A stretch of DNA of 32,843 nt from Methanobacteriota archaeon (GTDB lineage: Archaea; Thermoplasmatota; Poseidoniia; Poseidoniales; Poseidoniaceae), in assembly GCA_009937025.1 (NCBI GenBank), contig JAACDG010000171.1:1-32843 (forward strand). Direction: 5' to 3'. This document shows positions 22,372 to 31,299 of this stretch, piece after piece. The position numbers were made by a program, and so were the translations under genes. The notes below the pieces were generated by a model. That model worked only from the letters and a program-made list of their open reading frames with translations. It searched no databases and was not told the DNA's origin. Every line of letters starts with the position of its first letter. Position 1 is the first letter of the stretch.

Positions 22372-25161
22372 ATGAAATCGACGAAACAACTTGTTTGTCT
22401 TTTGGTTTTAGTCGGGTTCTTACTGCCAAGCATTGGGGTTTTTGTATCGGCTCAACACTTATCTGAAGATACAAATTTCACTCCCATACATACCGGTACT
22501 GATTTCCCAGTAGGTTGGGAGGACATTGAATACAGTTCCTTCCCCCCAAACCAACTTCGTCTTCTTTATCCTGCAATGACTTCAGGTGAAAGTGCAGAAA
22601 TGGCTGGAAATGGCCCCTTCCCTCATATTCAATTTTTGGTTGATTCAGGGGAGTCATCCGATTCATACATGGATTTCACTTCACGATTGGTCGAGCGCGG
22701 TTATGTTGTTGTAGTACATCGTCAATCGTATGATTCGACGGACTTTGAAGAGATTCTTGAACAAATTGTCGATGTTCATGAGGTTCTTCAAGAAATCAAT
22801 AATTCAAGTTCGAGTCCAGTCGTTGGTTCCTTTGGCCAATTTGACCTTACACATTGGGGATTAGGAGGCCATGGGGTCGGGGCAGCTGGTGCCTATGGCG
22901 TGTATCCCTATTGGATGAATTCAAGTTCTCAAGAAACAGTACAACCACCGAGAAGCGTATTTGGCCTAGGTACTGATTTTTCAGATTGGGGGAGCAATCA
23001 TTGGGATGAATTAGCACCTACAACATGGCCTCATCTTCCAGCCCCACCATCTGTGGGGCTGTTTTTGACTGGTTCTGCTGACGAAGTCTATTCTGCGCTT
23101 GATGTAGAATCAGTACTTGTTCAAGGAGATGGTCTTGGTTGGCAATTAATGGAATTGATTGGAGCCGACCATTACCAATTCCAAGATTCAACTTCTTTCT
23201 TTGAAGGCCTAGGTGATGGGGACGCATCCCTTACCCAAGAAGAGCAAAATTCTATCGCTTCAGAACATATAACTGCATACCTTGACCTTACACTCCGCGG
23301 CTCGCATGAACGTTTCCGTGATGCGTTTAATCGGCCTCTTGGTCCACATGTAGTCAGTGATACAGGTGCATACTTTGTCGAAGACCTTCTCGAAAGTAAT
23401 TTATTACTCTTGAATGAAACATTGATTGCTCCCAATGGAACATCAACTTTCGGGCCGCAAATTACTGTGAATTCTTTTGTCAATTGGACCATGAGAGACG
23501 GCCGAAATTATGGTGAATTGCCGAGTGGATGGGACCTTGATATCGAATGTAGAGTATTAGGAATGAACATGACTGCGGGCAGTTTTGATACGAATGGAAC
23601 CGCGCTTTGCCTCTTCCCAATGCAAGATGTTGCACCGGGACCCCATACCGCTCAAATGAGAATCTTCGTTGAAGGAGGTGGCTCAACAATCGAGTTTGAT
23701 TTTGTTCGGACAGATGCCCCTCTGATAGTCACTGATCCAGTTCCTGATATCGAGGTTGAACAAAGAGGAAGTACACATGTCGATGCTTCGCTGTTTGGTT
23801 ATGATCCTGATGGCCAAGATGTCTTCATTCATGCTGCAGAACTTATCGGTGGCTCGGTGTCTGATTTCACCTTCCTTATCGATGAAGACAAGCGAGGGGT
23901 GACTGTGGACCACATTGTGAGTGGAGAATTCATTGATGGGGCAGAGATTATGTTGACTCTTCGAGCAGGTGGAGAGGGCATTGTTGACGAGGCTGAGACC
24001 ACTTCGATGATTCGTATTATTCCAGTGGATGACCCCGTCGTTAAAATTGGGGATGTACCGATGCAAAACCTCATTGAAGATGGTGAATCCATTTTCGTCA
24101 ATTTATCTCAGTATGTGCAGGACCCTGAAGGCGAGATGTTGTTTGCGACGGTCGGTGGTGAGGCGAGTGGGATCTATGGGCCTGTTTACTTTAGTTTTGC
24201 CAACGGGCAGATGAACATCACTCCAATCTCAAACGCAAATGGGGCAACAATTGTTCACCTTTTGGTAGGTGATGGAGTCAACATACCAATAGAATTGGAT
24301 GTACCGTTATATGTTGAACCAGTCAATGATGAGATTATTGTCAATGAATCCATGTGGTCAATCACTCTCCCCGAGGATGACAGTTTGTATCTGAACCTCT
24401 CCGAACTTGCCTGGGACTTGGATGGAGATAATCTCTTTTGGACTATTGACAGTCAATCGCAATCAGTTGAGGTACTCCGTTCATTTTCCCAATTCATCAT
24501 TACCCCAATCTTGGATTTTTCAGGTTTCGATGATTTGACAACCATCAATGTTACCGATGGAACAATCACTGTTTCACGGATTTTGAACATCACAGTTACT
24601 CCTTCACCAGATGCTCCAATTCTAACCTTACAAGAATTGAATTTAATCGATTCCAGCGCAGGAAGCCTCCAATGGTGGGTCTACGACGCTGATGGAGTCA
24701 TCCCCAACACAACTGAAATCCAAGTGAACGGCTCCATTCTTGAAAATCTATCACATTCATGTGTTTATGATTCAAATGATTTCACGAATAGGTGCCTTTC
24801 GATGCTCCCTCTTCCTGAATCACACAACGGTTCAATCGAAGTTCGAGTTTCAGTATTCGATGAAGAAATCGGTTCGGCTACAGTCGCTTATATCTCCATC
24901 AATATGACACCGACACAACCAGTGGTAGAACCGCCCCCAGTTGTTGAAAATGATGGACTGGAATTACTTAACGGGACCCTATTGGCTCTTGGAGGAATTG
25001 TGGTTCTTGTTGTTTTGATTGGCATCATTGTTGGGCTTCGAAAGGGCTCAAAAAACTATACTCAATTGCCAATGGTTGAGGTCGAAGAGGAAGCACAAAT
25101 AGAAACTCCAGCTGTTTCAAGTGGTGGCGGATTATTGGCACGGGCTCAACAAAAACAGTGA
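22372..25161 (+). CDS. Secreted, membrane-anchored protein: alpha/beta-hydrolase fold lacking the nucleophile, plus cadherin-like repeats
   Basis: The 929-residue protein starts with a Sec signal peptide (KSTKQ, hydrophobic core, likely cut after VSA near residue 27). Residues about 40-330 resemble dienelactone-hydrolase/PETase-type alpha/beta-hydrolases: the nucleophile-elbow region GLGGHGVGAAG, an LTGSADEV acid loop (Asp237) and a GADHYQF histidine loop (His267). The elbow reads Gly-His-Gly-Val-Gly, so the catalytic serine is replaced by Gly168. Then come several cadherin-like repeats (about 440-860) with 'PVNDE' and 'SPDAP' junctions, a transmembrane helix (about 870-892), and a basic then acidic cytoplasmic tail. 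It is probably a surface binding protein rather than an esterase. The ATG at 22372 follows GGTGGGG at six bases; GTG 22360 is less likely. Confidence 0.82.
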   Translation: MKSTKQLVCLLVLVGFLLPSIGVFVSAQHLSEDTNFTPIHTGTDFPVGWEDIEYSSFPPNQLRLLYPAMTSGESAEMAGNGPFPHIQFLVDSGESSDSYMDFTSRLVERGYVVVVHRQSYDSTDFEEILEQIVDVHEVLQEINNSSSSPVVGSFGQFDLTHWGLGGHGVGAAGAYGVYPYWMNSSSQETVQPPRSVFGLGTDFSDWGSNHWDELAPTTWPHLPAPPSVGLFLTGSADEVYSALDVESVLVQGDGLGWQLMELIGADHYQFQDSTSFFEGLGDGDASLTQEEQNSIASEHITAYLDLTLRGSHERFRDAFNRPLGPHVVSDTGAYFVEDLLESNLLLLNETLIAPNGTSTFGPQITVNSFVNWTMRDGRNYGELPSGWDLDIECRVLGMNMTAGSFDTNGTALCLFPMQDVAPGPHTAQMRIFVEGGGSTIEFDFVRTDAPLIVTDPVPDIEVEQRGSTHVDASLFGYDPDGQDVFIHAAELIGGSVSDFTFLIDEDKRGVTVDHIVSGEFIDGAEIMLTLRAGGEGIVDEAETTSMIRIIPVDDPVVKIGDVPMQNLIEDGESIFVNLSQYVQDPEGEMLFATVGGEASGIYGPVYFSFANGQMNITPISNANGATIVHLLVGDGVNIPIELDVPLYVEPVNDEIIVNESMWSITLPEDDSLYLNLSELAWDLDGDNLFWTIDSQSQSVEVLRSFSQFIITPILDFSGFDDLTTINVTDGTITVSRILNITVTPSPDAPILTLQELNLIDSSAGSLQWWVYDADGVIPNTTEIQVNGSILENLSHSCVYDSNDFTNRCLSMLPLPESHNGSIEVRVSVFDEEIGSATVAYISINMTPTQPVVEPPPVVENDGLELLNGTLLALGGIVVLVVLIGIIVGLRKGSKNYTQLPMVEVEEEAQIETPAVSSGGGLLARAQQKQ

Positions 25162-25162
25162 T

Positions 25163-26725
25163 TCACAATGGAATATTTCCGTGCTTTTTCGGTGGGCTCC
25201 ATTCTCGCTTTGATTGAAGGATTTTGAGGGAGCGACATAATCTCAACCGGCTTTCACTTGGTTCAATGACATCGTCAAGCCAACCGTTTCGTGCGGCAAC
25301 ATAAGGGTCACCAAATTTGGCTTTATATTCAGCAATCAAACGTTGCCGAGTTTCTTCTTTCTGGGCATCAGGCATCTTGCCAATTTCTGCTCTGTGAATG
25401 ACATTGACTGCACCTTCAGCACCCATGACTGCCAATTCTGCAGTTGGCCAAGCGATGTTGTAATCACTTTGCAAATGTTTGCATGACATCGCCAAATACG
25501 CTCCACCATACGCTTTGCGTGTAACAAGTGTAAGTTTTGGAACGGTTGCTTCAGCATAGGCAAACAAGAGTTTCGCACCATGGCGAATAATTCCACCCCA
25601 TTCTTGAACTACACCGGGTAAAAACCCAGGGACATCCTCAAAGGTAACCAAGGGAATATTGAAAGAATCACAGGTACGGATAAAACGAGCTGCTTTGATT
25701 GACGCGTCAATATCAAGACAACCTGCCAATACTTTTGGTTGATTGCCAACGACTCCAATTGTTTTGCCTTCCAAACGTGCAAAACCAATAATGATGTTAT
25801 CTGCATACGCCTCAAACAGTTCGACAAAGATACCGTCATCGACGATTTCTTCTACTACCTTGACCATATCATAGGGCTTGTTCGGATTTTCAGGAACCAA
25901 GGATTCGAGTTCAGAGTTTAATCTTCCAGGTGGGTCGGCAGTTTCCTCATAAGGAGGGTCAGCCATGTTATGGTCCGGCAAGAATGAAAGAATCTCTGTG
26001 GCAAGGCTACAGGCATCTTCTTCATCATCAGCAATCAAGCATGCGATACCTGAACGCGAGGCATGAAGCGACGCCCCGCCAAGTCCTGCCGCGTCGATTT
26101 CGCCTTCGATAACTTCTGGAGTCTCCAACGGGGATGAAAGAAATAATTGCCCATGTTCTTCGCCTAAGATGGTAAAGTCGGCTAAACTCGCAGCAAGTGC
26201 TGAAACTCCTACGACTGGGCCGAGAACTAAACTGATTATCGGTACTCTTCCACTGCATTGGACCAAGCGGTCGAGTAATTCACCTGTGCCTGCCAGGGCA
26301 GAGATGCCGTCATGTGCACGTTGGCCTCCTCCGTCCCACATTCCAATGATTGGTGCCTTCACGCGTTCGGCCATTTCGACAATCTTCGCGATTTTTTTAG
26401 CATGCATTTCACCCATACTTCCGCCATGGACGCTGAAATCTTGTGCAAAACAGTAGATGCGCCGACCATTGACAGTTCCATGACCGGCAACAACGCCATC
26501 TCCGAGTGTGTGGTGGAGAAACATACCGTTATCGGTAGAACGATGGGTGACAAAATCATCGATTTCGATAAATGAGTTTTCATCAAGAAGAAGAGATATT
26601 CGGTCTCGGGCAGTGCCTCTACCGCTTGTGCGAATTGCTTCTTGACGCTTCAAACCGCCACCAAGTCGGGCTTGCTCTCGCTTGTATTGGAGTTCCTCGA
26701 GACGTTCACTCGAATTCCCTGCCAT
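25163..26725 (-). CDS. Acyl-CoA carboxylase carboxyltransferase subunit (propionyl-CoA carboxylase beta-like)
   Basis: This subunit moves CO2 from carboxybiotin to an acyl-CoA, most likely propionyl- or acetyl-CoA. The 520-residue protein has the paired crotonase-like domains: N-domain motifs FAQDFSVHGGSMGEMHAKK and a GLGGASLHASRSG stretch, and C-domain motifs DVPGFLPGVVQEWGGIIRHGAKLL, VTRKAYGGAYLAM and MGAEGAVNVI. In the N-domain the common DSGGARIQEG sequence reads DGGGQRAHDG, so it belongs to a divergent branch. The ATG at 26725 is preceded by GAGGTGG at good spacing. It lies 37 bases after gatD on the same strand; biotin carboxylase and biotin carrier subunits are not in the window. The stop is one base from that of the convergent surface-protein gene. 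Confidence 0.9.
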   Translation of the reverse strand: MAGNSSERLEELQYKREQARLGGGLKRQEAIRTSGRGTARDRISLLLDENSFIEIDDFVTHRSTDNGMFLHHTLGDGVVAGHGTVNGRRIYCFAQDFSVHGGSMGEMHAKKIAKIVEMAERVKAPIIGMWDGGGQRAHDGISALAGTGELLDRLVQCSGRVPIISLVLGPVVGVSALAASLADFTILGEEHGQLFLSSPLETPEVIEGEIDAAGLGGASLHASRSGIACLIADDEEDACSLATEILSFLPDHNMADPPYEETADPPGRLNSELESLVPENPNKPYDMVKVVEEIVDDGIFVELFEAYADNIIIGFARLEGKTIGVVGNQPKVLAGCLDIDASIKAARFIRTCDSFNIPLVTFEDVPGFLPGVVQEWGGIIRHGAKLLFAYAEATVPKLTLVTRKAYGGAYLAMSCKHLQSDYNIAWPTAELAVMGAEGAVNVIHRAEIGKMPDAQKEETRQRLIAEYKAKFGDPYVAARNGWLDDVIEPSESRLRLCRSLKILQSKREWSPPKKHGNIPL

Positions 26726-26762
26726 ACCTTCTCCACCTCTTCTAGGTTTTTCATTCAAGCGC

Positions 26763-28118
26763 TTATGTGCGAAGTAAATTGTTTCCTTCTCCACACAGAT
26801 TTGCAGCAACAGCATCTCCAACTTTCATGTTGTTTGAAAGAGCCCAATGCACTTTGACAACAACGGTGTCAGGAGCAGCCACGCTGCCGTGGCCAAGAAT
26901 ACCCATATCCATCTGTTTTCGCCCCTTTGAATAGACATTCATGTCAACGGGGCCATGAATACACTGATTGGTCACTATGATCGGAATCTCTCGATTTACA
27001 CAACGGGTAAGTGCACGCCCAACTTTCGTATTTTCGGGTGCATCTTTTGCAGGATCTTCGATTGGTAAGTGGCCAAGACCAGTTCCTTGAATGACGATTG
27101 CTTGAACTCCAGTTTGAACGATAGCCTCGATTTCTTCAGAATGAAGCCATGGTCCGGCAATAAATTGAGCGATTCGCACACTGGTTTCGTAGCGAGTCGG
27201 GTGGGTGCAAAAAGAACGAGCGGTACTTGAATCAAGCATGTTTTGATATTCATCGGTAAGGGTGTGAGAGCATACGCCGTTGTCGATGGTAATCATTGCA
27301 AGAGATTCACAATTGACCGGCTGAAACGCATCTCTGCGAGAGGAATGTAATTTCCGAACACCAATGCCAGGATAGACGGCACAGACGCCATCGTTGTTGG
27401 ATGCATGCATGACCACAACCACAGCATCGCCCGCATCCCCACATGGCGCGGGGCCATGCGCTGCCCAATGGACAGCAGAGAGTAAATTCTCACTTGCATC
27501 AGAGGAACCACGGTCTGATGAACGTTGTGAGCCTACAAAAGCGATACGACCCGGAGGAGTTTCACCTTTTCCAGCCCAAGCAAAACTCAAAGCCGCTGAA
27601 GAAATATGCAAAGTATCGGTCCCGTGGGTAACGACAACACCATCGCAACCATCCTCGAAGGCTTGTTTTGACGCTTGGATAATCGAATTCCAATGTTGAG
27701 GGCGAATGTCATCACTGAACATGTTTCCAAGTTTGACTGCTTCAATACGAGCAAGACTCGTCAGCTCTGGTAAAGAGGCAATGAGCTCTTCTGGTTCGAA
27801 ACGAGCGACGACAGCGCCTGTTGCATAGTCAACTTTTGATGCAATTGTTCCGCCAGTGTGGAGAATCCGAACACGTGGCAGGGAATCATCCACATTGGTT
27901 TGCACAGGAACAGATTCAGTCTGTAGCGCTGTTGAACCGAGGATTTCAATCGCCTGCACATCTTCCAAGGGATAACTTGCATTGTAGCCATTGACCAGTT
28001 TGACAGTCAAGTGATTCTTTGCAGCAGGATGGAGAGCGACCCCTTCAATGGTCGTCAAACCATTATGGCTGTTCACCTCGACTTTTACCCGTTGACCTGC
28101 GCTAGGTGCATCAACCAT
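26763..28118 (-). CDS. gatD: Glutamyl-tRNA(Gln) amidotransferase subunit D
   Basis: GatD is the asparaginase-like subunit of the archaeal GatDE complex; it releases ammonia from an amide donor so that GatE can convert Glu-tRNA(Gln) to Gln-tRNA(Gln). The 451-residue protein has an N-terminal small beta-barrel domain (about 5-65) and the type I asparaginase core with TGGTIAS (88-94) and THGTDT (164-169) carrying the catalytic threonines, then NNDGV, and near the end IVTNQC. These and the N-domain separate it from stand-alone asparaginases. I prefer the ATG at 28118, preceded by GGGGA; a GTG at 28157 would add thirteen residues. GatE is not in the window. Confidence 0.93.
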   Translation of the reverse strand: MVDAPSAGQRVKVEVNSHNGLTTIEGVALHPAAKNHLTVKLVNGYNASYPLEDVQAIEILGSTALQTESVPVQTNVDDSLPRVRILHTGGTIASKVDYATGAVVARFEPEELIASLPELTSLARIEAVKLGNMFSDDIRPQHWNSIIQASKQAFEDGCDGVVVTHGTDTLHISSAALSFAWAGKGETPPGRIAFVGSQRSSDRGSSDASENLLSAVHWAAHGPAPCGDAGDAVVVVMHASNNDGVCAVYPGIGVRKLHSSRRDAFQPVNCESLAMITIDNGVCSHTLTDEYQNMLDSSTARSFCTHPTRYETSVRIAQFIAGPWLHSEEIEAIVQTGVQAIVIQGTGLGHLPIEDPAKDAPENTKVGRALTRCVNREIPIIVTNQCIHGPVDMNVYSKGRKQMDMGILGHGSVAAPDTVVVKVHWALSNNMKVGDAVAANLCGEGNNLLRT

Positions 28119-28226
28119 GTATTCCCCACATGTCGAGGGCACATCAACAGTTCGCACCGTCAGGACTGAAACAAAATCGGTTTTACCGCAGAGTTCGTTT
28201 CGAAAGGGCGCTAAACTTACGTCTTC

Positions 28227-30983
28227 TTATTCCTCGCTTTCTGCAATTTTACGGGCATCTTGTATGAGGAAAGGAGTGTAGAGTGCTGGTAGTAAGAAGA
28301 GACTTGAAACCAGTGCAAGAACAATTGCGACTACGAACACTTGCCCGAACAGTTGTAGAGGTACCAAAGATGAGAAATTTAGAACAGAGAATCCACCTGC
28401 AGTGGTAAGGGCTGCTCCAAACATTGCTCGACCAGTTGTTGCTGCTGATTTTGTCGTCCACTCCGATGGTTGCGCATAGGGTGCATGTTCCGCCTCTTCC
28501 TCCATTCGGGTCGTGAAATGCACTGCATAATCAACACCTAAACCGAGCGTCAACGCCCCTATGGTTACTGTTTGGGAATTGAGTTGATATCCAGTAAGGC
28601 CCATGATCCCATAAACCCAAACAACGACGACCATTAACGGAATACAAGTTACAAATCCTCGTGCAGCACCTCGTTGGAATCTCTTTTGTCGGACGGTATT
28701 TATTCCAATCAACATTACCAAAATAACTCCTGCAACCGTTGCAGTAGAGACCACTGCCGATTCTGCAACATCTTCGGTAACCTGAGCGACAATGAGGGAT
28801 CTTCCAGAGATGCGAATCGTATATTCACTTTCTCTGTTCTCTTCTAATTGAGATAAGTCCTCACTTAACTCACTCTCAAAGACAACTGTTGCACCCCAGT
28901 CAAGGGTTGCTGCTTGGAATGAAATCACAGTTTGTGTCGCATCAGAATTTAGATTTCCAGATGAAACATTTCGGCCGTCTTCGCTCAAGAGCCATGTTTT
29001 GAGAAGTTCCCAGGAGGCATTCGAATCATCTAACTGATTCAGTGCGATATCGAGTTCAACATGCGTTGAGCGTGATTCTTCAAGAATTCCCCAAATACCA
29101 ATTGGCAATCCATTTGTTTCATCTGTATTCGACAACTTTTCTATGACTTCATCATAAACAAATCTGCCTTCCTGAGAGATGACTTCGCCGTCGAGAACGA
29201 CGTAAAGTGGTGACGGACTACTCTGGAACTCATCAGCAATCATGAGGAAATCTTCAACCACTGGAACAGATTCATCAAAGTTATCCCTCGTGTCAAAACC
29301 GACTTCCAACTGTTGGAAACCAATGAACATTGGAATCGATATTATGACGGTAACCAATATGACGAGGGTTGGATTTTCAGTAAGACCACCGACCCATTTC
29401 GAAACAGGCCCAATGTCATTTTTCCCGGATTTAGCCAAAGGCAATTTCTTGGGGGGAATAATCATCATAAGAGCAGGCAGTGCAGTTATACTCAGCAAAT
29501 AGATGAAGAACAATCCAATGGCAATTACGGTTCCAAAGGAAACTAAAAATTGTTGAGATGAGAATCGGAAGGAAAGGAAACCAACCATGTCAGTAAAGAT
29601 GGCCACCATGAGTGCGGCAGAAGTCAAAATGGTTCCTTTACGAATCGCTAATCGCCTTGCCTCTATCGAGTAATCACGCAGCGTTTCTCTGCCTTGAGGG
29701 TCGTTCTTTTCTTGGTCTTGTAACTCTTCTCTAATTCGAGCAACAACGTGTAAACCGTAATCGACACCAATTGCGAGGAGGAGAATCGGAATCGAATTCA
29801 TCGCTGCATTGAATACCATTTCAGTCCCTAAAAGAGTAAGTAAACCGGCCATACCATACGTTGCTAATATTGCGAAAACAGTCAGTACTAACACACTCGC
29901 AGTATCTCTTTTACTTCGGAATTTGGTCCATAGGATAAAACCGAGAAGTAGCAAACAAAGAGAGTTTAGAATGGCAAGTTCCTTACCTAGGTTTTCATTT
30001 TGCCCCGTCGATAACTGCGAAAACGAAAAGACAGATATTTCGGTATCTCCGGTTTCTGCAGCTGCTTGTTCAGACAAATTTTCAGCCCACTGCGCAACCT
30101 CTACTTGCACATCTCCAATGACATCGACACCGTGTTCTTCAGGGTCGGCGACGATAACGTAGGAAGTCAATACCGGTCCATCTGAATCCCAAGGATTATT
30201 GGTATCCTCAGCAGGAAGATTCGATACCATCATCGAACGGTAATCAAGAGTTTGCAGTCCATTCAGCATCCCTAGTTTTCCAGTAATCGGTCCAGTGACT
30301 GCTGATATTTCCGAAGCATTTTCACCCTGACTTAGGCCGTTGAGTTGTCCCAACATCAATCCCAATGATTGAGACAAATTGTTGCCAGAATCAAGTCTTT
30401 CAAGCCAAATGACAGGGTCTGATGGTTCCCAAGCACGCAATTGCTCAGCACTGACGACGCTTGGAGAGGGAATCGAGGTACTTGTAGAATCAAGTGCGTC
30501 CAAATGAGTTTGCAATGTCGAGTTATTCGAATTAGCGACATTGGTAATTGCTAAATTCATTTCTGAGATCCACTCAGAAGCAGTGTTCTGGTCTTGCAAA
30601 TTGTGCCATTGGATGGCAGAACTGGCCATGCCACTATTCGCTTGGATGCCGAACAGTGGATATTGATACTGATTCAGATCTGGGTTTTCAATGAGAATTG
30701 CTTCAAGGATTGCTAATTGTTTCCAAGTTGAAACCTCATACAAATCTCCGGAGTCAATATCGTCAATAAAGCGAATGAAATCAATCGATGCTTGATAATC
30801 ATCTTCAACATCATTCAGTAGTCTTACAGTGTCATTATCTGGGAAAAAGGCGTCTTCACTGTTATCAAAATTGATGAACATTGCATTTGGGGTGAGTGCG
30901 AGTAAGAACACCACAATGATTGCCAGAGCAGTTTTAGGACGGTTGACACTGAAATTTGTCAACTCATTGAAAATATTCGTCAT
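28227..30983 (-). CDS. RND/MMPL-superfamily membrane transporter
   Basis: The 918-residue protein has the duplicated RND layout: a transmembrane helix near 17-33, a large exterior loop (about 35-330), five to six helices (about 335-515), a second exterior loop (about 565-735) and a second helix bundle. Each bundle carries the family's GVDYxxH motif (near residues 405 and 817). The single-chain form resembles archaeal and actinobacterial MMPL/HpnN-type exporters of lipids or hydrophobic compounds rather than tripartite drug pumps. Substrate is unknown. The Asp of each GVDY motif is the likely proton-relay residue by family analogy. It starts at ATG 30983 behind a TATA-like box and is upstream of gatD on the same strand. 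Confidence 0.9.
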   Translation of the reverse strand: MTNIFNELTNFSVNRPKTALAIIVVFLLALTPNAMFINFDNSEDAFFPDNDTVRLLNDVEDDYQASIDFIRFIDDIDSGDLYEVSTWKQLAILEAILIENPDLNQYQYPLFGIQANSGMASSAIQWHNLQDQNTASEWISEMNLAITNVANSNNSTLQTHLDALDSTSTSIPSPSVVSAEQLRAWEPSDPVIWLERLDSGNNLSQSLGLMLGQLNGLSQGENASEISAVTGPITGKLGMLNGLQTLDYRSMMVSNLPAEDTNNPWDSDGPVLTSYVIVADPEEHGVDVIGDVQVEVAQWAENLSEQAAAETGDTEISVFSFSQLSTGQNENLGKELAILNSLCLLLLGFILWTKFRSKRDTASVLVLTVFAILATYGMAGLLTLLGTEMVFNAAMNSIPILLLAIGVDYGLHVVARIREELQDQEKNDPQGRETLRDYSIEARRLAIRKGTILTSAALMVAIFTDMVGFLSFRFSSQQFLVSFGTVIAIGLFFIYLLSITALPALMMIIPPKKLPLAKSGKNDIGPVSKWVGGLTENPTLVILVTVIISIPMFIGFQQLEVGFDTRDNFDESVPVVEDFLMIADEFQSSPSPLYVVLDGEVISQEGRFVYDEVIEKLSNTDETNGLPIGIWGILEESRSTHVELDIALNQLDDSNASWELLKTWLLSEDGRNVSSGNLNSDATQTVISFQAATLDWGATVVFESELSEDLSQLEENRESEYTIRISGRSLIVAQVTEDVAESAVVSTATVAGVILVMLIGINTVRQKRFQRGAARGFVTCIPLMVVVVWVYGIMGLTGYQLNSQTVTIGALTLGLGVDYAVHFTTRMEEEAEHAPYAQPSEWTTKSAATTGRAMFGAALTTAGGFSVLNFSSLVPLQLFGQVFVVAIVLALVSSLFLLPALYTPFLIQDARKIAESEE

Positions 30984-31015
30984 AGTCTTAACCTAACCTT
31001 GCCGTATTCTTCACT

Positions 31016-31023
31016 CTTATATT
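31016..31023 (-). promoter_or_regulatory. Putative TATA box for the RND transporter gene
   Basis: On the minus strand the sequence reads AATATAAG, close to the archaeal box A consensus, centred 36 bases before the ATG at 30983. With the usual 22-27 base offset, transcription would start about 10 bases before the start codon, giving a short leader. The call rests on motif and spacing only. Confidence 0.45.
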
Positions 31024-31071
31024 GACTTGTTTGGAAAAGGAATGCACAGCACGAAATCTTGTGTTTCGGAA

Positions 31072-31201
31072 TGGTGCCGGGAGCGGGGCTTGAACCCGCG
31101 ACCTTCGGATGTCTCAGACACCGCAAGGGGTTTGCACGTCATACGATTGCCTTGTAGGCTGCCCTATGAGTCCGACGCGCCACCAACTACGCCACCCCGG
31201 C
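31072..31201 (-). tRNA. Elongator tRNA-Met (CAU) with a 54-base intron
   Basis: Reading down the minus strand from 31201, acceptor GCCGGGG pairs with TCCCGGC (one G-T pair), followed by discriminator A (31075) and an encoded CCA (31074-31072). The D-arm is GCG-CGC, the anticodon stem TCGGA/TCCGA, and the T-arm GCGGG-TTCAAGC-CCCGC. The anticodon CAT is at 31168-31166. An intron (31164-31111) sits at the canonical 37/38 position; removing it gives a 73-base body plus CCA. The acceptor start and the lack of initiator features make it the elongator, which commonly has an intron in Euryarchaeota. Confidence 0.93.
31111..31164 (-). other. tRNA intron with bulge-helix-bulge splice motif
   Basis: The exon-intron junctions form the standard archaeal endonuclease target: a 4 bp central helix CTCA (31170-31167) with TGAG, a 3-base bulge TA|G on the 5' side and AC|A on the 3' side, and an inner helix GGCA/TGTC. 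The cut after the second base of each bulge gives exactly the 37/38 junction. Inside the intron, GCCT-ACA-AGGC and GCAA-ACCCC-TTGC can form small hairpins. Confidence 0.88.
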
Positions 31202-31299
31202 TTATCTCTCGCCTGTCGCGTTCCCCATTTCAACCATACGGATGAAAAGTGATGTAATTTCACCGTAGCCTTCATGCACTCTACTCCTTACGAGTTAGC

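Noticed and set aside
31111-31164. Possible box C/D-type small RNA inside the tRNA-Met intron (an ATGACG and a CTGA are present).
   Set aside because: The C box does not match the consensus, no C'/D' pair is visible, and the CTGA is explained by the splice-site helix.
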